Assembly (NCBI GenBank): GCA_017433725.1
Contig: JAFRGQ010000049.1
Location: 1-41,188, forward strand
Direction: 5' to 3'
Source: Lachnospiraceae bacterium
GTDB taxonomy: Bacteria > Bacillota > Clostridia > Lachnospirales > Lachnospiraceae
Length of the DNA stretch: 41,188 nt
A program made the translations under genes and the position numbers. Shown piece after piece: positions 1 through 7,494 of the stretch. Numbering within the stretch: the first letter of the stretch is position 1; the number at the start of each line of letters is the position of its first letter. Below the pieces are notes generated by a model. It had not been told where the DNA came from, did no database searches, and worked only from the letters and a program-made list of their open reading frames with translations.

Positions 1-284
1 CTTTTACTTCCGTAATTTTTGAGACCGCGGCATTGAATTTCCCTGCCGGCTACGGAAGTACAGGCATAAACCTCTTTTACTTCCGTAATTTTTAAGGCCT
101 AAGGCATTGAATTCCTTTGCCGGCTACGGAAGTACAGGCATAAACCTCTTTCACTTCCGTAATTTGTTCCTCCAGGGTCAGGCGACCATGCTTGCATGGT
201 CATCTGACCCGCCAATCAAAGTTTGAAAGTTTACTTTCAAACTTTTGACAGCTCAGCATCGAATTTCATTGCCAGCTACGGAAG
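1..284. repeat. Tandem palindromic repeats, third copy interrupted
   Basis: Two adjacent units of 73 and 74 bases (1-73, 74-147) each contain a segment bounded by the perfect inverted ends TACTTCCGTA and TACGGAAGTA (5-14 with 51-60; 78-87 with 125-134). A third unit begins at about 148, is broken at about 166, and its right arm TACGGAAG reappears at 277-284. The interrupting stretch holds two further hairpins: 175-210 (outer GGGTCAG/CTGACCC, inner GACCATG/CATGGTC) and 216-248 (AGTTTGAAAGT/ACTTTCAAACT around TT). No protein-like reading frame fits. It may be a REP/MITE-like array that has taken a second insertion. The array may continue left of the window. Confidence 0.75.
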
Positions 285-406
285 CTTTTTCACCTTCACA
301 CCGGTCATATTCGTCTCTGACGTATGTATAGACTGCAACATTAAACCCGGAACCGTATCGGTTCCAATTCACACACCACAGAACCTGCTGCAAAGGGGGT
401 ATGACA

Positions 407-1438
407 ATGGGCTATGTTCTGAGTAACGACGGATTTGAACAGGTCGTACAGGCACTTTCTGACAAGTATCGCCTGTTCGCACCTGTACGCAAAGAAGGAA
501 TGGGCCGCTTCACGGACATCGATGTGATCATGTACGACGAAGTCCGCCACGCCGATGAAATCGAGCTGGCACAGAAATCGGACTATTCCTTCAAGGAATT
601 TCTGACGCCGCTGTCCGAAACGCTCTTCTACTTCACGGAGAGCCAGTGCCGCGAGGCCGAGCTTCCGGACAAGCCGGTCCTGATCTTCCTTCGGAGCTGC
701 GACATGCACGCGTTGAAGCGGCTCGACCAGATTTATCTCGACAACGGACCGGAAAAAGACTGGTTCTACCTGAGAAGAAGAAACCTGGTAAAATTCGCAC
801 TGATCGGCTGCACGGAAAGTTTCGAAAACTGCTTCTGCGCAAGCATGGGCGCCAACAAGACAGAGGACGGCTACGAGTTCAGTGTTGAACTGTCCGATGA
901 CGGCGTTCGCTGCGACGTGGCGGAGGCATCTCTTGAGAAGCTGTTTCAGGCAAATGCGCTCCGCCCCGAAACCTTCTCCCCCGCCTTCGTGACGGAAAAC
1001 AAGGTAAAGGTGGAGATACCGAAGAAAGTTCCGGCAAGCATCCTGAAAGACCCGCTCTGGGATGAGTACACAACACGCTGTATTAACTGCGGCAGATGTA
1101 ATTTTGTCTGTCCCACCTGCACCTGCTACACAATGCAGGACGTCTTCTACACCGACAACGGCAAAGTCGGCGAGCGCAGGAGAGTCGGAGGATCCTGCAT
1201 GGTCGACGGCTACACCAACGTCGCCGGCGGAGGTCAGTATCGCCGCACTAACGGCGAGCGCATGCGCTTCAAAGTTCTCCACAAGATCGTGGATTACAGA
1301 AAGCGTTTCGGCTATGACATGTGCGTAGGCTGCGGACGATGCGACGACGTATGTCCGGAATACATTTCCTACACCAACATAATTAAGAAAGTCTTCGATG
1401 CATCCGCAGATGAAAACAAGGAGGTGAGTGATAAATGA
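407..1438 (+). CDS. asrA: Anaerobic sulfite reductase subunit A
   Basis: Electron-transfer subunit of the dissimilatory-type AsrABC complex, which reduces sulfite to sulfide in the cytoplasm. The protein of about 343 residues carries two ferredoxin-like Cys clusters, CINCGRCNFVCPTC at about 225-238 and CVGCGRCDDVCP at about 305-316, separated by the GGS..DGYTN stretch typical of AsrA and related hydrogenase/heterodisulfide electron carriers. An earlier in-frame ATG exists at 401, but it directly abuts the AAAGGGGG ribosome site (392-399). The ATG at 407 has proper spacing and gives the usual N-terminus MGYVLS. The stop overlaps the asrB start (ATGA), so the two are translationally coupled. 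Family and operon order together make the call firm. Confidence 0.93.
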   Translation: MGYVLSNDGFEQVVQALSDKYRLFAPVRKEGMGRFTDIDVIMYDEVRHADEIELAQKSDYSFKEFLTPLSETLFYFTESQCREAELPDKPVLIFLRSCDMHALKRLDQIYLDNGPEKDWFYLRRRNLVKFALIGCTESFENCFCASMGANKTEDGYEFSVELSDDGVRCDVAEASLEKLFQANALRPETFSPAFVTENKVKVEIPKKVPASILKDPLWDEYTTRCINCGRCNFVCPTCTCYTMQDVFYTDNGKVGERRRVGGSCMVDGYTNVAGGGQYRRTNGERMRFKVLHKIVDYRKRFGYDMCVGCGRCDDVCPEYISYTNIIKKVFDASADENKEVSDK

Positions 1439-2283
1439 AAAATTCCCACATTCCATTCTCCTCTAAAATACTGGACACTATTATTCACAAGGATTTAAAG
1501 AATCCCTACATCCCGTTCCCGTCTGAGATTCTCGAGGTAATCAAGCACACGGAAAAAGAGTACACGTTCCGGATGGAATTTAAGGGCAAATGCAAACCCG
1601 GCCAGTTCTTCGAAGTCTCCATGCCGAAATACGGCGAAGCTCCTATCTCCATCAGCGGTATCGGTAAGAACTATGTGGACCTCACGATCCGAAAGGTCGG
1701 ACGCGTGACGGACGAGGTATTTGAACACTATGCCGGCCAGATACTGCTTCTGCGCGGACCGTACGGTAACGGATTTGACACAGACCTGTACGCTGACGGC
1801 GAAACGGTCGTCGTAGCCGGCGGAACCGGCGTCTCTCCGGTCCGCGGCGTAATCGAGGCGCTTAGCAACATGCCGAACGCGAAAGACAAATATGTCATCG
1901 CCGGTTTCAAGAGCCCCTCCGACATGCTCTTCCGCGATGATCTCAAACGCTGGGCTGACAAGCTCAATTTAATTCTCACGGTCGACGGAGCTCCCGAAGG
2001 CTATGAGGGAAATATCGGTCTCGTAACAAAATACGTGGCAGACCTGCCGCTTCGCGACCCTGCTAACTGCAAGGCCGTTGTGGTCGGACCGCCGCCGATG
2101 ATGCGCTTTACAATAATCGAACTGCAGAAAAAAGGCTTTAAGGATGAGAATATTACGGTCTCCTATGAGAGAAAGATGTGCTGCGGTCTCGGCAAGTGCG
2201 GACACTGCCGTGTGAACGACAAGTACATCTGCCTGGACGGACCTGTCTTCAACTACACTGAAGCCAAAGAGATGATGGACTAA
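1435..2283 (+). CDS. asrB: Anaerobic sulfite reductase subunit B (FAD/NAD(P)H, 2Fe-2S)
   Basis: Flavin subunit that takes electrons from NAD(P)H and passes them to AsrA/AsrC. It is a ferredoxin-NADP reductase-like protein of 282 residues: an FAD-binding barrel with APISIS near 63-68, the nucleotide loop GGTGVSP at about 129-135, and a C-terminal 2Fe-2S Cys cluster CCGLGKCGHC at about 249-258 with a fourth Cys in ICLDGP. The start is preceded by AAGGAGGTG (1418-1426). Odd feature: residues 3-18 and 23-38 are imperfect copies of each other (N-x-x-IPF-x-S-x-IL...I-x-H). The second copy corresponds to where this family normally starts, so about 20 extra N-terminal residues appear duplicated. Confidence 0.92.
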   Translation: MKNSHIPFSSKILDTIIHKDLKNPYIPFPSEILEVIKHTEKEYTFRMEFKGKCKPGQFFEVSMPKYGEAPISISGIGKNYVDLTIRKVGRVTDEVFEHYAGQILLLRGPYGNGFDTDLYADGETVVVAGGTGVSPVRGVIEALSNMPNAKDKYVIAGFKSPSDMLFRDDLKRWADKLNLILTVDGAPEGYEGNIGLVTKYVADLPLRDPANCKAVVVGPPPMMRFTIIELQKKGFKDENITVSYERKMCCGLGKCGHCRVNDKYICLDGPVFNYTEAKEMMD

Positions 2284-2299
2284 GGGAAGGAGGTATATT

Positions 2300-3280
2300 A
2301 TGGGAAATTTAGATATTAACATCGGAAAACTCAAAAAGAACGCCTTCCGCTACTCCAAGGTCAGGGGCGAGACAGCTTCCAGAATCCGTATTCCCGGCGG
2401 CGTGATTGACGCAGCCTCCCTGGGCAAAGTCGTGGAAATCGCAGAGAAATACGGCAAAGGCGTCATTGACATCACTAATCGTCAGGGTATCGAGATTCCC
2501 GGAATCAAGCTCACGGATATGGACGCTGTGAACAAGGAAATCCAGGAAATTATCGAAGCCCTTGAAATCAACCAGAAAGAACCCGGAATGGGCTATCCCT
2601 CCTCCGGCACAAGAAACATTCAGGCATGTCCCGGCGCGCGCCTCTGTCCGTTCGGATGCTATGACACGACGGCATTTGCTCAGAAAATGGAGAAGCTGGT
2701 CTATCCGAATGACCGCCACGTAAAGATCGCCTTTACGGGCTGCTCCAACGACTGCGGCAAAGTCAGAATGGCTGACTTCGGCATCATCGGCATGACCGAG
2801 CCTCAGTACGATCCGAACCGCTGCGTGGGCTGTGAACAGTGCATCAACTTCTGCAGGAGGAGGTCCGTAGGTGCGCTCTCACTCGTCAACGGCAAAGTCG
2901 TGCGCGATACCGCCAAGTGCATCGGCTGCGGCGTCTGCGTAGCTTACTGCCCGACAAGAGCATGGACACGCAGCAAGGAGCACTATTTCCGTCTGGTCCT
3001 GCTCGGCCGTACCGGCAAGAGAAATCCGCGCCTCGCGGAGGACTTCATCAAGTGGTGCGATGAGGAGAGTATCCTGAAGATCGTCAAGAATTCCTACGCT
3101 TATATCGAGGAATACATAGATCCGAACGCGGTAGAGCACAAGGAGCATATCGGCTACATTGTGGACCGCACGGGATTCGAGGAGTTCTTCAAGTACATCA
3201 TGGAGGGCGTTGAGCTGCCGGAGAAGGCTGAAGTCTCGAAGAGGCTTTACTGGGGCGGCAATCATTATGATCACTATTGA
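2300..3280 (+). CDS. asrC: Anaerobic sulfite reductase subunit C (siroheme)
   Basis: Catalytic subunit: siroheme-[4Fe-4S] sulfite reductase, six-electron reduction of sulfite to sulfide. The 326-residue protein has an N-terminal nitrite/sulfite reductase ferredoxin-like domain. Siroheme/Fe-S cysteines follow in CPGARLCPFGC (about 110-120) and CSNDCGK (about 148-154). Two inserted 4Fe-4S motifs, CVGCEQCINFC (about 175-185) and CIGCGVCVAYCP (about 207-218), distinguish AsrC from assimilatory enzymes. It starts 16 bases after asrB behind GGAAGGAGGT and is followed by a strong terminator, so asrABC is one closed operon. Substrate could in principle be nitrite, but the three-subunit context favours sulfite. 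Confidence 0.92.
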   Translation: MGNLDINIGKLKKNAFRYSKVRGETASRIRIPGGVIDAASLGKVVEIAEKYGKGVIDITNRQGIEIPGIKLTDMDAVNKEIQEIIEALEINQKEPGMGYPSSGTRNIQACPGARLCPFGCYDTTAFAQKMEKLVYPNDRHVKIAFTGCSNDCGKVRMADFGIIGMTEPQYDPNRCVGCEQCINFCRRRSVGALSLVNGKVVRDTAKCIGCGVCVAYCPTRAWTRSKEHYFRLVLLGRTGKRNPRLAEDFIKWCDEESILKIVKNSYAYIEEYIDPNAVEHKEHIGYIVDRTGFEEFFKYIMEGVELPEKAEVSKRLYWGGNHYDHY

Positions 3281-3311
3281 TTCATAGATACTTCCTATGT
3301 GCTATGGCACG

Positions 3312-3362
3312 AAAAAGCCGCATGATTCATCGTGAAAACACGATTTTCATGCGGCTTTTTTT
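3312..3362 (+). terminator. Rho-independent terminator after asrC
   Basis: The long stem AAAAAGCCGCATGA (3312-3325) pairs with TCATGCGGCTTTTT (3348-3361). An inner CGTG/CACG stem closes an AAAA loop, and a run of T follows. It lies 31 bases after the asrC stop. Confidence 0.9.
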
Positions 3363-3464
3363 GCTGCCTTGCTCACAGGCGAACGTACGAAGAAATCCTC
3401 ACGCCGTCTCTGTCTGAGCTTTATCAAATTCCCGCTGACTGACAGCGAAGATCATGACATAATT

Positions 3465-3638
3465 TCAGTTGCCGTAGAATCCGATATTCTCGTCTCTCCA
3501 GCCTGCTTTGACCAGTCCGTCTCTCTCTCCCTTACTTCCCGTAAAGAAGTGATATCCTGACCTGGCGTTCGGATTGTACAGGCGATACATCGGAACCGTT
3601 TTCTCCGAATCGGAGTAGAAGCCGATTCCTTCATACAC
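3465..3638 (-). pseudogene. In-frame continuation of the repeat protein beyond an amber stop
   Basis: Directly after TAG (3639-3641) the same frame codes 57 residues and then TGA (3465-3467). It begins VYEGIGFYSD, continues with a third repeat VPMYRLYNPNARSGYHFF, then LVKAGW, and ends NIGFYGN. This is the natural completion of repeat 2 plus a full repeat 3, so the original product was about 792 residues. A single G-to-A change (TGG to TAG) explains the stop. It is either a real nonsense mutation, a strain polymorphism or a sequencing error. It has no start of its own and is not listed as a separate gene. Confidence 0.85.
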
Positions 3639-5843
3639 CTAGCCTGCGCTGATCATTGCCTTTCGCTCATTATTACTTATCGTGAACATGTGGTCGCCGT
3701 TGCTCTTATTGTACAGACGGTAGACAGGCTTCGAAGATGTCTTCGGTACATGGCAGGCAATACCCTCGAGCTTCCATCCGGCCTTTATAAGCGCCTTGCG
3801 CTCCGTCTCACTGATTGTGTACATGTGGTCACCTGTCTTCCGGTTATAAAAGCGATACAACGGTACCCTCTCATACACTGTGATCGTGCAGACTGCTGTT
3901 TTCTTACCGTCTTTTGTTGTAACCGTAATCTTTGCTGTGCCGGTCTTCTTCGCCGTGACCTTACCGGTCTTGTCAACTGCAGCTACCGCAGAATTGCTGC
4001 TCTTCCATGTGACCGTCCTGTCAGTTGCTTTCGCCGGCGTAACGGTCGCCTTAAGCTGCAGTGTTTTGCCCTTAAGAAGCTTTGCGGATGTCTTGTTGAG
4101 CTTCACACCCGTCACACTGATAGCCTTGACCGTGAGCTTCGTTGTGTCCGTTCCGTTGGCATATACGACCTCGATCTTATGCTCGCCAATCTTCAGAGTT
4201 TTCTGGAATTCTTTCGTAAAGAGTACGGACAGATTGTCATTCGGTCCCATGGCCTCATAATCAGCGGGGGCACTCAGGGTCTTGCCGTCAACTTTAACAG
4301 CAAGCAGATATGCAGGATTGCCGTCTGTCGTAAGTCCGACCTGATCTGTCTCAAGCAGATCGATGCCGATTTCCTGGTCTCCTCCCATCGTTATCGTCGG
4401 AGCAACAAGCTTAAATGTGTAATCATCATGAGCCGCTGCTTTTACAGTCAGCTCATATTCGCCGCCGTCAAAGATCTTTTTCCCGTCAGATTCGACATTC
4501 AGGTCAATAGTTCCTGCCAAAGCCGTGACATTACCGTTCTCGTCCTTTACATCTGCCGTCGCGATGACAGGTGTTTCCTTATTATTGTACTCTGTACCGT
4601 TTACTGTAACAGTCTCGATCGCTCCGAGATAGGTAGCAAGCTGCTCTGCTGTCTGGTCATCCGCCTGAATGAGAGCCGGATTTGCGGCACTTTCATTGTA
4701 CTTCGCGATCTTATATGCGATCTCGCACGGATAATCGGTAATGGTACCGTTATTGAGATAGTATCGAATATTGGTAATTGTAGTTCCTGTCAGAGCTCCG
4801 AGCCTTGCGTCATCGTAATTCCAGCCGATCTGTGTATTTCTCCAAAGCTCGGCAACGTGGCGAAGTGCATACATACTGCCATTCTCATCCGTTACAACAA
4901 CGCCGCTTACATAAATCGGATCCTCTCCCTCTCCTGCTGCCGGAATCTCGACTCCGTTCAGTGTGATCTCGACATTGGCATGGCGAGCGTTCAGCTTGAC
5001 ATTTCCTGTCAACCCCTCGACTGTGTCCGCTTCACCGGTAGCTTTGTCAAATGCAAAAGCCCCGCTCTCATCCACCGTCAATTCCTTATATGACGCCGGC
5101 TCCGCTCCGAGCACGTAGAACGAATACGTCGGAGACTCAAAAAGTACTTCTTTACCGGTCAGCGTAACGGGAACTTCCTGACCGCGAAGTCTGATCGTGT
5201 ACGACTTCGAATCCTCGTCTGTTATGACAGTAATCTCTCCGCTATTAACCATCATAGCAAGGTCAAATAAATACTCGCTGCTTAACTTGACGGGATACGT
5301 AATACCTGTGATATCTTCGCCTGTCTCACTGACATGATAAGATCCGCCTGCGAGATTTGTAGCGCGCGGCTTCGCCTTTGTGGAGGAAGAAACAGCATCG
5401 ACATCATCATCACCTTCCGCTGCATAGAACTCAGCATACGGAATATTCACAAGTGCATAATACGAACCGTCGATTCCATCACCCAGCATCTCTTCCACGA
5501 GAGCTTCTTCCTCAGATGCCGCAATCTCGGTCAGTCCATCTTCACCCTTCTCTCCGACTGCCGCTTCAGTCTGAATCAAATCAGTTGGGCCGGTTTCCCC
5601 TACAGTCTCTTCTTCCTCGGAAAAATCGATTAAGCCGGTCTCACCGACATTTTCTTTGTCTTCGGTCAGATCGATCATATCGCCTTCTCCGGCAGCTGCA
5701 TCCTCTGCATTTTCATCTGCTATTATGCTGTCTTCGGTTACTTCCCGGGCGTATACTGCCTGTGCTGTGACCGGAGCTGATGAAAGTGTCATTGCGCCTG
5801 CCATGAGGAGAGCCATGAGTTTGTTGAACATTTTCCTTTTCAT
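3639..5843 (-). CDS. Secreted Ig-like (Big_2) protein with C-terminal YRLYN repeats, amber-truncated
   Basis: Predicted secreted or surface protein of 734 residues as read. A signal peptide (about 1-32, hydrophobic MALLMAGAMTLSSAP) is followed by an acidic low-complexity part (about 40-110) with near-repeats around VGETG/VGEKG. A long beta-rich region has no motif I can name. A bacterial Ig-like Big_2 domain sits at about 575-658. Short repeats of the YRxYNxxxGDHMxT type (DUF5648-like, usually in cell-wall or exported proteins) start at about 660. The reading frame ends at TAG 3639-3641 in the middle of the second repeat, exactly where repeat 1 has Trp (AGW). The same frame then runs on to 3465 with another complete repeat (see separate entry). 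Its promoter is at 5902-5930. Function unknown; adhesion or polymer binding is possible. Confidence 0.85.
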   Translation of the reverse strand: MKRKMFNKLMALLMAGAMTLSSAPVTAQAVYAREVTEDSIIADENAEDAAAGEGDMIDLTEDKENVGETGLIDFSEEEETVGETGPTDLIQTEAAVGEKGEDGLTEIAASEEEALVEEMLGDGIDGSYYALVNIPYAEFYAAEGDDDVDAVSSSTKAKPRATNLAGGSYHVSETGEDITGITYPVKLSSEYLFDLAMMVNSGEITVITDEDSKSYTIRLRGQEVPVTLTGKEVLFESPTYSFYVLGAEPASYKELTVDESGAFAFDKATGEADTVEGLTGNVKLNARHANVEITLNGVEIPAAGEGEDPIYVSGVVVTDENGSMYALRHVAELWRNTQIGWNYDDARLGALTGTTITNIRYYLNNGTITDYPCEIAYKIAKYNESAANPALIQADDQTAEQLATYLGAIETVTVNGTEYNNKETPVIATADVKDENGNVTALAGTIDLNVESDGKKIFDGGEYELTVKAAAHDDYTFKLVAPTITMGGDQEIGIDLLETDQVGLTTDGNPAYLLAVKVDGKTLSAPADYEAMGPNDNLSVLFTKEFQKTLKIGEHKIEVVYANGTDTTKLTVKAISVTGVKLNKTSAKLLKGKTLQLKATVTPAKATDRTVTWKSSNSAVAAVDKTGKVTAKKTGTAKITVTTKDGKKTAVCTITVYERVPLYRFYNRKTGDHMYTISETERKALIKAGWKLEGIACHVPKTSSKPVYRLYNKSNGDHMFTISNNERKAMISAG

Positions 5844-5871
5844 ATACCCCTCCCGGTAAACTTTATATTTA

Positions 5872-5930
5872 GTCGGCAGATATTTCTACCGACCCACGGT
5901 TAGCATATCTTAACCGTTTCTCAAAGTCAA
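5872..5930 (-). promoter_or_regulatory. Promoter, palindromic operator and 5' hairpin of the repeat-protein gene
   Basis: Read on the minus strand: -35 TTGACT (5925-5930), 17-base spacer, -10 TATGCT (5902-5907). The inverted repeat ACGGTTA-N8-TAACCGT (5896-5917) covers the -10, a good operator position. Just downstream, GTCGG.AGA/TCT.CCGAC (5872-5893) would form a hairpin at the very 5' end of the mRNA. The regulator is unknown. Confidence 0.6.
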
Positions 5931-5967
5931 TTCCCAAGGGAAGGCATTCGTCTTTCACAAAAAGATT

Positions 5968-6016
5968 TCAAGAATGACTCGGCGTTCTTGACAAGATGTA
6001 TGCGCCGTGTTAATCT
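5968..6016 (+). promoter_or_regulatory. Promoter of the twin glutamate-cysteine ligase operon with inverted repeat
   Basis: -35 TTGACA (5988-5993), 17 bases, extended -10 TGT-TAATCT (TG at 6008-6009; -10 at 6011-6016). The inverted repeat TCAAGAA-N10-TTCTTGA (5968-5991) overlaps the first four bases of the -35. The same 24-bp arrangement recurs at 26998-27021 over the -35 of the lipoprotein gene. Confidence 0.65.
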
Positions 6017-6066
6017 ACACTAAACCTACCGTTTTAGTATGATTAATAACAATTCGGAGAAAAGCC

Positions 6067-7449
6067 ATGTTAAATGATCACCTTCGATCCATGATTTATG
6101 ACAAATACATCAAACCCACCGAAAACCGTCGCGACACATACGCCGGTATCGAGATAGAGCTCCCCATCATCAACCTCGGCGGCAAAGCCACCGACCATAC
6201 GGTAAGCCGGGCAGCCATGAACAGTGCCGTGTCACACTTCGGCTTTCAGCCCCTGAAGTATGACGATGACGGCAATCTGCACGAAGCTCAGGATCCGGTG
6301 ACGGGGGATCTGTTCTCCTTCGACTGTTCCTACAATAACTTTGAAATGTCCTTCGCCAGATCGCAGAACCTGAACGATGTGGACGCCCGATTCCGCCGCT
6401 ACATCGAATATCTGAATAATGGCCTGATATTGAACAATCACCTTATCTCCGGTTTCGGGATCACTCCCTACTACAGGCTCTGCCGAAAAGACTACATACG
6501 ATGCGGTCGTTACGGAATGCTCGGAGGCTATCTCGGAAAGTGCTGTGAGTGGAAAAAGGAGGGGGGATGCCATGCCTATCCGCAGTTCGGTACATTTGCA
6601 AGCGCCTCCCAGATCCAGGTGGATGTAAGCACGGATGAGCTTCTTGACACACTCCGCACATTTTCTCTGTTGGAACCGGTCAAGTCGCTGCTCTTCGCCA
6701 ACTCCATGATGCCACAGGACGAGCCCGACTATCTGCTTATACGCGATAATCTCTGGGAGTACAGCACACACGGCATCAATCCGAGAAATGTGGGCGGGTA
6801 TGAGGCCATACCGGAAAGCATCGAGGAGCTCATAGAATATATCGCTTACACAAGCCTCTTCTGTACGGAGAGAGATGGAAAATATCTCTTCTTCGAACCC
6901 ATACCTCTCGTCGAGTACTTCACCAGGGATGTGATCGCCGGAGAATACTACGAGAACGGAAAATACTACAGCTTTCCGTTCAAACCGGAAGAGACTGACC
7001 TCGCGTATCTCAGGACCTACAAATTTCTGGATCTGACGGCCCGCGGAACAATCGAATACAGAAGTCTCTGCACTCAGCCGCTCGGACAAAGCTTTGCCGG
7101 AGCTGCATTCCAGCTCGGACTGCTGGCAAAGCGCGATGCACTCAGAGAGCTGTGGTCGCGCGAGATGATTCTCTATCACCACGGGCTCACGGCAAATGAA
7201 CTCCGCCGCCAGTTCAACAAAGGACACATTCCCGATGTGCTTGACCGGGAAGCTCTTCGGAGCCTTCTAATTGAAATCACAAGACTCTCAGAGGAGGGTC
7301 TGAGGGAACGCGGCTTTGGGGAAGAAAAGTATCTCCTGCCGGTATACGAGAGAGCGGAACGCATTTCTTCACCGGCGAAAGATATGAAAGACGCCCTGGC
7401 CGGTGGCAAGCCATTGTCTGAAATAATCCTCGCGCATGCGAAGCTGTGA
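6067..7449 (+). CDS. Glutamate-cysteine ligase-like enzyme, GCS2-type
   Basis: Predicted ATP-dependent carboxylate-amine ligase of 460 residues. The N-terminal GIEIELPII (about 27-35) and FDCSYNNFEMSF (about 84-95) match the acidic metal/ATP-binding strands of the GCS2 (plant/proteobacterial type) glutamate-cysteine ligase fold. RGTIEYRSLCTQP further on resembles the conserved substrate-side strand. It probably forms gamma-glutamylcysteine or another gamma-glutamyl amide in the cytosol. The start at 6067 has GGAG seven bases upstream. It is followed 45 bases later by a second, sequence-unlike ligase (7495-8763) in the same transcript. The exact acceptor amine is not determined; two enzymes for one reaction would be redundant, so a different acceptor is possible. 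Confidence 0.7.
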   Translation: MLNDHLRSMIYDKYIKPTENRRDTYAGIEIELPIINLGGKATDHTVSRAAMNSAVSHFGFQPLKYDDDGNLHEAQDPVTGDLFSFDCSYNNFEMSFARSQNLNDVDARFRRYIEYLNNGLILNNHLISGFGITPYYRLCRKDYIRCGRYGMLGGYLGKCCEWKKEGGCHAYPQFGTFASASQIQVDVSTDELLDTLRTFSLLEPVKSLLFANSMMPQDEPDYLLIRDNLWEYSTHGINPRNVGGYEAIPESIEELIEYIAYTSLFCTERDGKYLFFEPIPLVEYFTRDVIAGEYYENGKYYSFPFKPEETDLAYLRTYKFLDLTARGTIEYRSLCTQPLGQSFAGAAFQLGLLAKRDALRELWSREMILYHHGLTANELRRQFNKGHIPDVLDREALRSLLIEITRLSEEGLRERGFGEEKYLLPVYERAERISSPAKDMKDALAGGKPLSEIILAHAKL

Positions 7450-7494
7450 TTCAATCTGACTCACACTTCTTTTACCTAAAGAAAGGTTTCGGAT

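Noticed and set aside
1-150. Possible CRISPR array at the left edge
   Set aside because: Only two full units, and the whole 73-74-base unit is repeated, including what would be the spacer. No cas genes.
341-1456. Long open frame (371 codons) antisense to asrA
   Set aside because: Codon-usage shadow of asrA; no ribosome site, no recognisable motif, and it overlaps a clear Fe-S protein.
3639-3641. Pyrrolysine or programmed readthrough at TAG
   Set aside because: The amber codon sits where sister repeats have Trp, so a point mutation is simpler. No downstream recoding element was seen.
3690-5093. 467-codon plus-strand frame across the repeat-protein gene
   Set aside because: Antisense shadow; Cys/Arg-rich translation with no domain, while the minus strand has a signal peptide, Big_2 domain and repeats.
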